Positions 45,698 through 57,060 of a stretch of 64,000 nucleotides of DNA are shown piece after piece; the stretch's first letter is position 1, and each line of letters opens with the position of its first letter. The DNA lies in the NCBI RefSeq assembly GCF_000471905.2, contig NW_006500271.1, positions 182,841 through 246,840 of the forward strand, in the 5' to 3' direction. The notes under the pieces were generated by a model. It was not told the origin of the DNA and made no database searches. It saw only the letters and a program-made list of their open reading frames with translations. Source of the DNA: Amborella trichopoda (lineage: Eukaryota; Streptophyta; Magnoliopsida; Amborellales; Amborellaceae). Both the position numbers and the translations under genes were made by a program.

Positions 45698-46550
45698 CAA
45701 ATCAAGGAGTACCTCACCAAACCTCCTATCCTTAGTCCTCCTAATCCAGATAAACCCCCGTTCCTGTACATGTCAGTGAAAGACAAGACCATGGGGGCAA
45801 TGTTAAGACAATATAACGACCATGAAAAAGTCCAAACGATATACTATATAAGCAAAACCATGGTCGACTATGAGACAAGATACACAGATGTGGAGAAACA
45901 CTGTTTAACACTTGTGTGGGCCATGCAGAAATTAAGATACTACGTCTTATCTCATTCAGTTAAGCTCATATCAAAAATTGACCCACTCAAGTACCTATTG
46001 GAAAGGCCAGTCCTCAACGGACATTTGGCGAAGTGGAGAATGCTATCGAGCGAGTTCAAGATCGAGTATGTCACTCAAAAATCAGTCAAAGGACAAGCCA
46101 TTGCTGACCACTTTGTTGAACATGCATTGCCAGACAATATTCCCGTTAACACGAATCTCCTTGATGAGAACCTCTTCACAATTGAGGACTCGATTTGGGA
46201 GCTATACTTCAATGGTGCAAAGAACGAATACAGGTCAGGTATAGGAGTCCAACAGCCATCAGATTGAATTTCACATGTACCAATAACGTTGTTGAATACG
46301 AAGNNNNNNNNNNNNNNNNNNNNTAAAGTTCAAGGCATTTGGAGGGTGTAAGAAGAAAAGCTCAAACCCTATCAAGAAAAGGTGGAAAAGATGATTCCAT
46401 ATTTTAAGAAAATCACCTTTCAGCATGTAACTAGAAAATAATCAGTTCACCGACAACCTTGCAACCCTTGCTTCGAAGATTGCTATTCCTCCAGAAATCA
46501 CCACATTGCCATTCTATATCAGAAACAAACATGACTCTTCCCCATCGAGG
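45698..46550 (+). pseudogene. RNase H domains of element B, spanning an assembly gap
   Basis: 45770-46267 encodes the first RNase H (MSVKDKTMGAMLRQYNDHEK, YTDVEKHCLTLVWAMQKLR) and the linker to the second (SIWELYFNGAKNEYRSGIGV). The second domain is broken by a stop and by 20 Ns (46304-46323). It resumes with VQGIWRV, a stop, EEKLKPYQEKVEKM and ITFQHV. Two domains in a row are characteristic of the Tat lineage. Confidence 0.8.
46304..46323. other. Assembly gap (20 N)
   Basis: A run of 20 unknown bases inside the second RNase H domain of B. Comparison with A suggests about 95-100 bp are missing between the flanks, or more if something is inserted. Confidence 0.99.
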
Positions 46551-47760
46551 ATCGAAAAAGAAATAGAGCTAGAGAATGAGAACGATGGGGAAGTATCTTT
46601 CGTGGTTTCATATGCACTAATCAAATTAAAACAGTGGTTCCATGATGTTTTGTCCCTGCTAAAAGATGGTTCATACCTCAAAGGAGCCATCAAAAAGGAT
46701 AAAGAAGCCCTTCGAAGGTTTTCTATGCAATTCTTAGTAAGCGGTGATCTTCTATTCAAAAAGTCCTACGATGGCATCATTCTACGGTGCCTCGATCAGC
46801 CAGAAATTGACCAAGTATTAACAAAGTTGCACAATGAAGGAGGTCATTCTGGGGCAGTCGCCTTAGCTCAGAAAATCAGGCGCTAAGGCTATTACTGGAC
46901 CACCATGGTTGAAGACTGCTGGAAGTTCGTTAAGAGGTGTCCCAAATGTCAACTATATGGAGACCTCATCCATGCACCGTCCGTATCACTCAACCCATCA
47001 CCGCCCGTATGGCCCTTTGTCATGTGGGGTCTTGATATCATTGGAATGATATCACAAAAATCCTCAAACGACCACCGTTTTATATTAATGGCTAAGAAAT
47101 ACTTCACCAAATGGGTAGAGGTCGCATTTGTTAAAATTGAAGGCCAACATTTTGCCCGTTTCATAAAGAACAATATCGTATTCAGATTTGGTGTTCCTGA
47201 GTCGATCATCACTGACAATAGATCCAATCTCAAAAAGGAAAAGGTCACTAACGTGTGTAAAAGGTTTGGGATAACACAGAAATTCTCCACACCTTACTAC
47301 CCTCAAGGAAATGGACAAGCATATGCCATAAATAAAGGACTTCTCAGAATCATAGACAAAATAATAAATGGCGGGAAAGATTGGCATGAAAAGCTAAATG
47401 ATGCCCTATGGGCCTACCGGACAACTAAGAAGACTTCTACTGGCATGACCCAATACTCATTGGTGTATGATATGAAAGCAGTGTTACTTATAGAGGTTGA
47501 GATACCATCTCTCTGAATCCTTATTCATAAAAATTCAGATGAGGAACAAAAGGTTGAAGCACGAATCGTTGCCCTCATTAATTTTGGATGAAAAACAACT
47601 ACGAGAAACACAAAATATCGTTTCTTACCAACGTAGAATGGAAAGGGCATACCAAAGAAAAGTTCTTCCTCGACAATTCAGAGAAGGAGACATGGTACTC
47701 AAGAAAATCTTCCACACTACTGTAAATCCATACCCTTTAGGCAAGTTCAAACCTAATTGA
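46551..47760 (+). pseudogene. Integrase of element B, catalytic Glu replaced
   Basis: 46506-46886 leads into the H-H-C-C region (LHNEGGHSGAVALAQKIRR, then CPKCQL after one stop). 46905-47516 is a 203-codon frame with the core: GLDIIGMISQ, ITDNRSN and TPYYPQGNGQAYAINKG. The third catalytic residue, Glu in A (GQAEATN), is Tyr here, and TDNG is TDNR. The C-terminal tail runs to LGKFKPN at 47760 with frameshifts. Confidence 0.88.
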
Positions 47761-48904
47761 GAGGGACCATTCGTAGTTACCCAAGTGCATGCAGGTAATT
47801 CTTATAAAAAAAAAAATCAAGAGGGGTACGAACTCCCATTATTGCAATGTATCTCATAAAATACTACCTGTAACGAGCTCAAAAAACGTGGCGAAAACCT
47901 GAAAAGGTTCACTACGAAAAACAAAAAAAAAATGGATGTGGAGAAAACATGAAAAGGAATCACGGGTAAAAGAGAGAACAAAATCTATAAGAAGGACTTT
48001 CGATGCAAAACACTCAAGTACAAACAAGTACTTGCAAGTTCCAATAATACTGCACAAGCAGACCCTGAGGATGAAGATTCCTACTAAACCCTGCAAGTTC
48101 CCAACATAACCAACTCAGAAAGATGTAGGAGATTGACATGAATAAAAAATCGAAGTGATTTCGATGAACCCTGGAAAACGTCAAGACCCTCCAAGAGGAA
48201 AGCCCAGCAAGAATCCAGAGGACTCTTCATGGATCCGCGAAGCAGAGGATGAAAGCTCCAAAGGTAAAAAGACAGCTATGTGATTTCTGAGTTCTCATGA
48301 TCTAGCAAGGGAATCCTTTCATCATCTCTGGGTAAAATATAACAAAAAAAATCATGACCAAAGGGGTCACAGGTGGCAAAACTATAAGGCCCATCCCTTT
48401 TGAAAATGTTGATTCAATTTGATTGTTAAAATTATCCATTTTCAAAAGCTTTCTCGTTTTATAAGGGACTTCCTCCATCACTACAAGAGGCTAAATTGTT
48501 AGTCACGCTAGCCTCGCTCTCGAAGCCAACTTCCTATGCCTGTTATGAAAGCTTTAAACTTGCCAGGCACTCCATGGTTGTATGAGTATAACTACCAACT
48601 ACCACATATTGGAGATGGGTAAATCTTGCCAATGACGATATTGGCTAGTCAGAGAGCATTTTTCTCTTGACTTGATCCCCCGAGGCAAAATGAGTCAAGC
48701 TCATCCCTATGTGTGCGTACGATGTCTCAATAGCTGGAAATTTGAGACAAAGACCCTACAACTAGGGGGGTGAGTTTGTAACAATTTAGTTTGGAAAGTG
48801 TGTGCAAAGAAAGTGTACTACTCTACTTCAACGAGTCAACTGCACATGTATAAGTTAAAAGGCCCTCCTTCTAGCATAGAAAAAAAAAGTAATAATCTTA
48901 TGGG

Positions 48905-49110
48905 CAACCCTGGCCATGTCGCCTGGGCTACACCACTGGTGTCGCCCATACATTTTCGCCAAAATTTTTATTTTTATGTTCCCAGCAAAATACACTTAAT
49001 AAAATAAAATAAAAAGGGTTTTTTTTTTATGTGGGTGACACCAGCTGTGTCACCCAAACCTAGGCGACACCACCAGTGCCACCTAAGCAACATGGCCAGT
49101 GTCACCCAAA
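48905..49110. repeat. Hairpin modules in the 3' region of B
   Basis: Two clusters (48905-48952 and 49030-49110) contain GGCYACACCACTGGTGTCGCC- and GGTGACACCAGCTGTGTCACC-like inverted repeats. The second contains GGTGACAC...GTGTCACC with perfect arms. They are collinear with the modules at 11-139 of A. Confidence 0.8.
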
Positions 49111-49229
49111 AAATTTTCCCAAAACTTTTCCCACTCAATTTTTGGGGACTTCCAAGGATCAAAGATGGTTTCTCATGGGTTTTTTTTTTTTTTGTTATGA
49201 TCATTTTTAAACATTTTTATTAACTTTTA

Positions 49230-49480
49230 AAATAAAACACTCCTTGGTGGCACGAGCCTAAACTGCCTACCAATTTCAAAATAACATAAAAAAGACAACG
49301 CTCCTCGGTGGCATGAACCTAAACTACCAACCAATTTTCCAGAAAATTTCAAAAAAAAATCAAAAAAATAAAAACGCTTCGAGGTGGCATGAGCCTAAAC
49401 TTCCAATCAAGTTTCCAATATTTAAAAAAAATCAAAAAGTGAGAACATTCTGTAGTGGCATGAGCCTAAACTGCCAACCA
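49230..49480 (+). repeat. Minisatellite with core GGTGGCATGAGCCTAAACT (four units)
   Basis: Cores near 49245, 49306, 49383 and 49455, followed by CCAACCAA and a variable AT-rich spacer. Spacing is 60-77 bp. Confidence 0.85.
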
Positions 49481-49569
49481 AAGTCTGATCCAAGGGACAA
49501 CCACTCTATTTCAATGGAAAAACGTCAATTCTTGAATTTCATTCAAAAGAGTTTCGTATTGGCAAGTAT

Positions 49570-49990
49570 TCCACCAATTTTCGTGCAACGTTAAAGAGCC
49601 GATACAGGAAAAGAGTCAAAATCATGCGGCATTAAAGAGTCGAGACAGGAAAAAAGTCAAACTTGTGCGTTGATAAAGAGCCGAGATAGGTAACATCAAG
49701 CCCTGTATGACATAAAATGTCAGATGTGTTTAGGGCACAACTACCTTGTTCAATGTGTTTAGGGCACAACCACCCTATTCAATGTGTTCAGGGCACAACC
49801 ACCCTGTTCAAATGTTTAGTCCCATATGACGCTAAAGGTCGGGTATATCCAGTTCAACGTCAAAGTCATGTGATGTAAAAGAGACGAGTCTGGTAACGTC
49901 TAGCCTTGTATAACGTAAAATGTCGGATGTGTTCAGGGCACAACCACCCTGTTCAATGTGTTCAAGGCATAACCACCTTGTCCAAATGTC
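49570..49990 (+). repeat. Two interleaved minisatellites in the 3' region of B
   Basis: Three units of AAAGAGYCGAGACAGGAAAA (about 49592, 49635, 49675), a relic near 49878, and four to five units of the GTGTTCAGGGCACAACCACC type (49730-49810 and 49925-49985). Conserved GTATGACRTAAA phrases lie between. Confidence 0.8.
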
Positions 49991-50698
49991 TATCCCCGTA
50001 TGACGTAAAAGGGTCAGGTGTATGGTCCATCGTTGCATGACGCTAAACGGCTTAGAGGGCTCTATGGTTGCAGGAGTTAAAACTATTAACTAACTTTGTT
50101 TTTCAAATATCTTTTTCTTTTCAAAATTTTCACTATATGTTTGTGATTTCAAAAACTTTAATTTCTTTGTTAAAATCGTAACCTATCCCTGCTCCGGGTT
50201 CTATTTCAAATCTTCCCCTACTTTCAAAATTTCTAAACCCTTTTCTAAAACGATGGAGCTTTGACACCCATATATGATGAATATCACGTTGTCGCGTTGC
50301 TACCTCGTCTCTCTCTTCAGATTTAGCAAGACAAGTCTCTTCCTATAGAAGGCCTTTTCTTATAGATAACCTTAGGAAACCCTCAGGAGATCAAAGAAAA
50401 TGCCAAGGATAAAAATTTCAAACTGCAAAACCCCTGAAGTTAAGTGGCATGGCCATAAAATCCAACTTGAGTTTCAAGCATTGTGTGACTCACAGACAAC
50501 ACCGGAAACCCTAGGAGGAAACATTCCCTAGGTGGGTGAGCTCGGTGAGCACAATGACTTGGAGGGATAGTTGGTGTGCCCTCTGACCACGCGAATTCAG
50601 GAAGAAATCTGTGACGTTCACCTGCCCCTCGAAGGACAAGGAACGCCAGAATGTCTACTTCTTTGCCACTCTCCAGGCCCTCAAAGGACAGGGAGTGC

Positions 50699-50712
50699 CA
50701 AAGAGGGGCAAC
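50699..50712 (+). promoter_or_regulatory. Polypurine tract of B
   Basis: CAAAGAGGGGCAAC stands directly before the LTR start TATAGACACCCC, the usual place of the plus-strand primer. Confidence 0.65.
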
Positions 50713-51826
50713 TATAGACACCCCATTTAAAATCTGGCAAATTATGTAGTTTCATGAACCCTTAGGACCACACTTAACCTAGTAAACCCAAATCCATAGT
50801 TCACACAACCTACCTTGTGAACCAGAACTAGTATGCCTGCTCAGAACCCTGTAAAAACCCTGTTTTGACCCAGATTTTTGTAAACACCCTGTTTTACCAA
50901 ACAAATCATTAAAAATAAAAAAAAAATTTGTTTTGACCAAAAGTTTTTCTGAGAGCTTCACAAGAGGCTGAGGAACACACTAGATGTGAAAAATCTCAAT
51001 TTAGACAAAAAGTGGTACATATGACATGGGGAGTGCCCCTCAAGCGACACCACCCGTGCCACCCATCCTTGAGCGACATAGGGCGTGCCGCCCAAGAGAC
51101 ATGACCCGTGCCGCCCAGATCCATACCTCTAAAAAAAAAAATTTGACTAGGGGGATTTGTTTGTTGAGGGAGGATATCCTTCCCAACGGATTTTGACCCC
51201 CATAAACCCTCTTTTCATGGCATTTTTGGAAAAGAGAGAGAAAAAACCTAATAGAGATGGAGAATATGATTGAGGAGAGAGAGAGAGAAACCTAGAGAGA
51301 TAAAGGTTAAAACCCTGAAGCTTCAAAGAGATGAGAAACCCTAGAGCTAGCCTCCTGGAACTTCAACCCAAAAACCTAAGAGAACCTAGAACCATCAATA
51401 AGACAAAACCATCCTATATTGAAGGGACTTGCTGACTAATATCCGGATCAGAGAGACAAAAGAGGACCGGTTCTAATATGGGCGGGCCCCAAAGGGCTCA
51501 GGTGTCCCGAGTCATCTGGCTTGGTTCGGTATCACTTTCTTCCTTCCTTTTTTTATTATTATTCTTATTTTGTTACTTTAATTTTATTTTTCTCTGTTTT
51601 GGTTAATTTCCAACAAAAATGATATTTTGGCTATAGTTTGGATCATGCTGAGCCTGCCACAGATCTGAGGGCAAATCTACTCGCATCCGGGTAGATCTGG
51701 CCTCAGATTTGAATTCAATCTGTCCCACTTTCTTTAACATTTTATTTCTTGAATTTTCATTTAGTTTAAGGTGTTAAAATCGAGAGATCTTCATTGGAAG
51801 ATCTGTTTGATTTTGCATCGTAAACA
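50713..51826 (+). repeat. 3' LTR of B
   Basis: 1,114 bp, from TATAGACACCCC (TG mutated to TA) to TAAACA. It carries three hairpin modules at about 51030-51125. It ends flush against the D gag pseudogene. Confidence 0.85.
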
Positions 51827-51829
51827 CTT

Positions 51830-53510
51830 CTTTGCCAAGAGCTCATGGAAGCCAATGCATTCTCTCAGGTCATGGAGGTTCTTAGTTCCTGGAGGCAAGA
51901 ACTTCGGCTTCCTTTTCGGCTTCGGCATGATGAGACCTTCTTCAAGCATTACAAAGAATAGTGCACCGAGGACAGCGGATGCCTCTTCATCCTCCTGGAT
52001 TGTCACTATGTGGGAAACCTCAGTTGCCCCAAATGTTTTCTTTAACTCTTCGAGCTTTATCTGGCCCTTGTTAATAAGGATTTCGATAATGTCTTTAACC
52101 GTAAAGAACTCTTGAGTGGGGTGGCCTACTCTCATGTGATAGGCAGTACCTCTCATGTGTCTCCTGTCCATCCTACTCTGAGGATTGAGCCTCTGGCAGC
52201 TAGATCATGTTTTGTTCTTGTACCGGATCTAGTAGTCACTTTGATTTATAATGTTAGGGGGTGGGAACTTGTTGTAGGACTGTTGTTGCTTGCCTCTAAC
52301 CTGAGGTGTTGTATGTGCCTTGGAGAGGTCTAATGTTTGAGGGGCTGCTTTCTTAGTGTCAGTCACGGTGACAGCCGCACTAATCATCGTTTTTTGCTGG
52401 TTGCCCCAATTGTTGGAGCGAGAATTGTCATTGCCCTAGCTGTTTCCCGAGCTAGAGGGCTGCTGGTGGATCCACCATGGTGCTTGGACAGACCTTCTAT
52501 ACAAATCGCTTTAGAGATGAGCTCTGACATGGAGGGTGGATCAGAGGCCTCAACATGCAGGGTGATCTTGGGCAGCATATTTCGAATGCAGGTCTAAACT
52601 GCTTATTTTTCAGTCATAGGAGTGGCGTGTTAGGTTGCCAACTCTCTCCATCAAGCAATAAACTTATCGACTGGCTCACCAAGATCTTGAGTCAGAGTGA
52701 GGAGCTCGATGGTTTCCACGTTTCTGTAGACTTCATAGAAGCGCTGGTAAAACAACTGCTCCATTTCTTGCCATGTGTGCACCGAGCTTAGAGGTAGTTG
52801 AGCATACCACTGGAAGGCTAGTACTTCGAGAGTCTCGACGAACTTAAGGAGGAGGAGTCACCCGTCAGTTATTGTTTCTTGACTGGCTGCTTGAAAGTGA
52901 GCAGTATGTTGGTGCAGGGATGTAGTACCATTGAACGAGGGGAGCTTCCCGTTTTTATAGTTCGGAGGAAAGGGCACCTGGTCGAAATATGAGGGGTATG
53001 GATTTTGGTAAAGCAGTGTCCCTTGCATGCTTGGGACCTTATTCTTGAAACTGTGGGTCACCATGATATCTATATCGGTTTGTGAAACCATGCGGGGAGA
53101 AGAACTATCTTGGGAGACCGGTGGAGATTTTAGTTGGGAGTTGTGTCATCTCCAGGCTGTGAGTTGGCATCATGGTGAGGAGAAGAAGCAGGGAGCCTAG
53201 AGGCCTCTAGGCGATCCATCGTTTCGAGAATGGACTGCATCATCACCTCGAACCTGTTCATCTGATCTTCTTGGTCATCATTTGGCTCGTTGATCACCAT
53301 GACGTTGACCGTTTCTTCTGAAGGGTCAGAGCCAGGTGGAGTCGTAGACTGCTGGGGTCGGTGAGTCATGCGCAGCAAGTCGGTCTGTAGGGGCTCAGCA
53401 TGCCCCGACTGGATTTGAGTCTTGTACGCTGACCTTGTGAGGATCGATTCTTGACGGTCTTGGGATTGTGATTTCTTGACAACTTGGTCTTTTCTTGTGG
53501 CGATAACCAT
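51830..53510 (-). pseudogene. Gag of element D
   Basis: 53130-53510 is the N-terminal part (EDQMNRFEVMMQSILETMDR). 52858-53091 leads into the core with HTAHFQAASQETITDG. In other frames follow FVETLEVLAFQWYAQLPLSS and WQEMEQLFYQRFYEVY. The C-terminal frame 51791-52171 contains AYHMRVGHPTQEFFTVKDII, a zinc-type segment in which a Cys is Phe, then VTIQEDEEASAV. It is homologous to E gag (17556-18948) and comparably decayed. Confidence 0.75.
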
Positions 53511-53863
53511 CTAGCAATGTTCTTGGACTTCTTCAGGTTATGGGATTCGAAGAAGGAAGAAAGGATTGTGAGGCAGGAGGTCATCAAGAGTGGTAACCTC
53601 TATTGCCTTAGGAGCCTCTCTAGTCATGAGCTGCAAGCCTCTCTTCTGCTTGATCTTGAGGCTGCAATAAACTTCACTCGAAAATCGAACCTGAGATCTG
53701 GACTGCCCCGTCTTCCTTGAGCATGTGTGGGCTGTGTCTATCAGTTAGAGCAGAGAGTGAGGTCCAAGGATAGAGAGAAATCTGAGCTACTGCCTTGGAG
53801 GCTGTAGGCTTTTGTTTGACATCAGGCTGTTGCCTCGAATTCCCTTGTGAAGTCCAGGTGCAT

Positions 53864-53946
53864 GGCCTGGTACTCAAAGGTTTTCCCTACGAGTACCATC
53901 TTGACTCAAGATGGTACTCGTAGGGTAACCCTTTGAGTACTAGGCC
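53864..53946. repeat. 83-bp near-perfect palindrome in the D leader
   Basis: Two 41-bp arms (53864-53904 and 53906-53946) are reverse complements around a single central base, with three mismatches. The inner 20 bp of each arm match perfectly (outer part GGCCTGGTACTCAAAGG, inner part CGAGTACCATCTTGA). The matching place in E (about 19410-19470) has only a sequence like the right arm. Confidence 0.9.
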
Positions 53947-54930
53947 TCATGGTGTTTGCCTGGCAAAGGAAGGGTGACAAAAGAAGGAGCTAGCCCGTGA
54001 CTCTGCCTAAATGGGGGTCGAAGGGGAACCTGCGAACCTGGTGCATGTGCACCTTTAGAGGCAGCCTTCAGGGTGACTTGGGGGTCAACCCTGGCTCGAT
54101 CAGCTGGTTCGACCTTAGGAGGCCGAGACCTACGAGCGCCTGTCTGTGAAGGACCGGATAGGAGTTTATCTCTCACAAGGTGAAGTTGTGTGTGCTGAGG
54201 GAGAGGACGAAGTGGTCGACCCTCGTGTGCTTGAGCTGGTGCAGAACTGGCGTTGCCCCAAGTTGTGGGATGCAGATGCATGCCATGTGCAGGGTTTGGC
54301 CCTCGAAGACCTAGCCTTGGATGCGAGCTCAAGGCAGCTAGAAGTTTGCCCTAAGGTGTGGCTTGAGTGGATGGACCACGAGCCTTTAGGTGTGTACGAG
54401 AGGTGGAGGTCTCAGGATCTCCACTTCGGTGTGTCGAGCCTTTAGGCATAGAGGTTCGGGGTGGTGAAGGAGTACGGGGGCTGCCCTTACGGTGACCCTC
54501 TGGAGCAATGGCAACCTGCTTACCTTTCGTGAAAGCGGACAGGGCAGCCTTTCAGCATACCTCAGCAATGTGTCCGACAAGGGTCTTGCTGGTAGCAGGG
54601 TGCATGTTGTGGGTGGTAGCGAACGTGCTACCAATGCAAAAGGCCTTGGTGGAGGGTCCACCAGGACTAGAAAGGGGGGAGTTAGGGACCCTCAAGTCCC
54701 TTCTCGCACCAATCCAGGAAAGAACATGGGAGCCGGACTGTGAGCCCTGACTCAAAAGGAGTGGAGGGAAAGAGGCTTGAGAAGCTCGCTTCCCTGGGAT
54801 GGTCACGAGTGCAGGGATGAGGAAATCCCCAACTCGGATGAACAGGTTGTATAACCCAGATGCCATGGAATGCAATGCAAAAAATAAAAGGTGATGCTTA
54901 TCAAGCAAGAGCGAACAAAAAAAGGTGTAA
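53947..54930 (-). other. Leader of D
   Basis: About 1 kb between the palindrome and the primer site, similar to E 19470-20425. Frames such as 53940-54332 and 54386-54977 have no recognised domain. Confidence 0.5.
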
Positions 54931-54931
54931 T

Positions 54932-54950
54932 GAGTCCTCAGTGGAGTCAC
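54932..54950 (-). promoter_or_regulatory. Degenerate primer binding site of D
   Basis: The minus strand reads GTGACTCCACTGAGGACT beside the LTR end, against GGCGACTCCACTGGGGAC in E. It places the 5' LTR of D to the right. Confidence 0.7.
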
Positions 54951-54955
54951 GAAAC

Positions 54956-55850
54956 TGGTCGGATGCCTCGATCTCACCCCCCGAATCTAGGAGATCGGGG
55001 TGACATGTGTCTCGGGTTCTAAAAACTCGAGACCTGAGACTGCTCTCTCGAGAACCTTGTTTGCAGAACAAGGGTAGGTGCCCAATTAGTGTGAGAGGAA
55101 TTTTAAACGTGAGGTGGGGACATGGGTCCGTGACTTACTCAGGCTGACTCGTGCGAGAGCCCTCTTAGATCACAATGGAAAGCCCCCCAGCTATTTAGCT
55201 AGTTCGGAATCGCCTCCCTTGACTTGCAATCTCCTTATTTTCTACACAGCACTATCATGGTTAATTTGCAAGAAAAGTCTGCTGAGGGACCCACCCTTAT
55301 CTTAGGGCAATGCACATTCATATGGCAAAGAAGATGAGAAGTTAGGGTGATGAAGAAGAGGGTTTGAATAAAGAGAGAAAGGAGAAGAGGACTTGACAAG
55401 GGAACGAGACTAGCATGATAGCTAGACTAGTACATTGACCGACTCGGAGTGGTAGCAAGACGGGCACGATAACTCTGATTGGAACGACGCCAATACTACT
55501 CGAAACCTATGCCGATATTACTGTCCTTATCTGGTGAGGTAGCATGACGGGCATGGTACTCAAGACCAGCACGACGGCAATACTGCTCGACAGTCAGACC
55601 TCCATGATAGTGCTAGACTGAGTCTGCCTTTGGTCAAGACAGAGGGGAAGAAAAGAGAACAAAGAGAAGACACGAGAGGGCAAAGGAGGAAGGTCCCAAC
55701 GGCGCTGAACACTGCCGCTTATGGCGAAAAGGCAAGCAGTGAACGGTAGACGGCGTTATCTATTGTCGTCCGTAGCATGAGAGGGCAACATGACCCTTTG
55801 GGGGCGAGGATAGGTATTGTCGTCTCGCTTAGTCACCGTCTATGTTCACA
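54956..55850 (-). repeat. U5 side of the D 5' LTR, truncated
   Basis: Begins TGGTCGGATGCCTCGATCTC and matches 20448-21150 of E, including the ~400 bp that the E 3' LTR lacks. After about 55690 it diverges. The GA tract, TATA box and U3 are absent, because F starts near 55850. The short inverted pieces at 55697-55780 may be the start of an LTR array. Confidence 0.7.
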
Positions 55851-56389
55851 ACTCCACGTAGCCACCGTGAGTGCTCATGTCACCAAGTAGCCGTCGCAAG
55901 TGTTGGCATTCCTGAACAGCTGCGTGCATGCTCACCTTCAACTGACGTCCATGAACTCCTACATGACAGATCGCTGCACATGCTCGTGAACCCGCCATGA
56001 GTGCTCAGGCCGCCATGCGTATTCCCACGTTGCTGCATCTGCACCCACTCCTTTTACATGGGCCTCCACACATGCCTTCCCTAGCAAGCTTGTTCATATG
56101 TGCGTCATCAACCCTCAATCCTCATCGCCTTTCCATCCCCATTGGATTCATGTTCATAACCTAATCTTTTACCCCCAGGGTGTCACATTCACTCCATAAA
56201 TCCCTAGTGAGTCTGCTTCTGCCTACCATCCCTCGCTGGGACACACCTTCACCATCTGAACCCACTGTCCATAAATGATCTCGACCATTTCATCCTCAGA
56301 GAGTCAAACCACCATCCACCGGACTATTCCCCATGGAGCCTCATCCATTTCATATCTCCCAGTGAGTCCACCCCTTGTTGGCAACCCAC

Positions 56390-57060
56390 GTGCATGGCGA
56401 CTCATAAACGATCTAGTTATATGACCCTAAACTATAGTGCACGTCTTAGTCGCATGACGATAAATTGCTTTACACAACGGTCCAGTTGTATGACCCTAAA
56501 TTATAGTGCACATCCTGGCTGCATGACGATAAATTGCTTTGCACAACGATTCAGTTGCATAGCCCTAAACTGTTGTGCACGTCCTGACTGCATGACGCTA
56601 AACTACTCTGCACAACTGTCCAACTAAACCATAGTGCACGCCCTAGCTGCATGACAATAAACTGCTTAGCCCAGGTCAAGGTGGCATAAACTTAAACATG
56701 CCTCCATACACATTCACACCATCTCCACTGCCTCCCAACAAATCCATCTCCATTCCCTTTCATAAACTCACCACATCCCTAGTGAGTCATACCCGCTCTC
56801 ACGAAATCGCAGTGAGCTCTTCCACCATCCATACTTACCATCAGCTAGTGGGTCACCATTATCCACCTTCCATCCAAACATAATCCATCATTCACAGACA
56901 GTCTTGTGCCATCACCCCAATGTGAGTCAAACCATCACCATACTCACCCCATGGCCTCCACAGACTGTCATCCATCACCATTATGGTCCAACTGTATGAC
57001 CCTAAACTATAGTGCACGTCCTGGCCTATGACAATAAACTGCTTTGCCAAGGTCACGAAG
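56390..57060 (+). repeat. Tandem array in the 3' region of F
   Basis: Units carry CAGTTGTATGACCCTAAAC, TATAGTGCACGTCCTGGCTG and CATGACGATAAACTGC. Clusters lie at 56390-56690 and 56975-57060. It is the reverse complement of the array at 7930-8640, as expected for opposite element orientation. Confidence 0.85.

Larger units (their letters stand above)
47761..50698 (+). other. 3' untranslated region of B
   Basis: No gene is seen. 47880-48300 matches the 3' region of A. Hairpin modules are at 48905-49110 and minisatellites at 49230-49990, both annotated separately. 50050-50698 holds no feature I recognise. Confidence 0.6.
37167..51826 (+). mobile_element. Tat-lineage Ty3/gypsy element B (same family as A), plus strand
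   Basis: The element spans 14.7 kb with LTRs at 37167-38234 (5', truncated) and 50713-51826 (3'), a primer site, a repeat-rich leader, gag, protease, RT, RNase H, integrase and a 3' region with minisatellites. All coding parts are broken. The 5-bp flanks (TTAGA and CTTCT) do not match. Left of it is the C array and right of it is the D gag, so the locus has been rearranged since insertion. B and A lie head-to-head. Confidence 0.85.
51827..55850 (-). mobile_element. Ogre-like element D, 5' fragment (LTR part, primer site, leader, gag)
   Basis: Minus-strand relative of E. The gag C-terminus touches B at 51827. The leader, primer site (54932-54950) and the U5 side of the 5' LTR follow to the right. 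The rest of D (protease, pol, 3' LTR) is not found left of B, so it was lost in rearrangement. The right boundary with F is an estimate. Confidence 0.75.

Noticed and set aside
37167-51826. 5-bp target duplication for B
   Set aside because: Flanks TTAGA and CTTCT do not match, and the 5' LTR start is missing, so no duplication can be claimed.
53940-54977. Overlapping frames of 80-141 codons in the D leader
   Set aside because: They overlap on both strands with GC-rich composition, lack motifs, and the E leader has no matching open frames.
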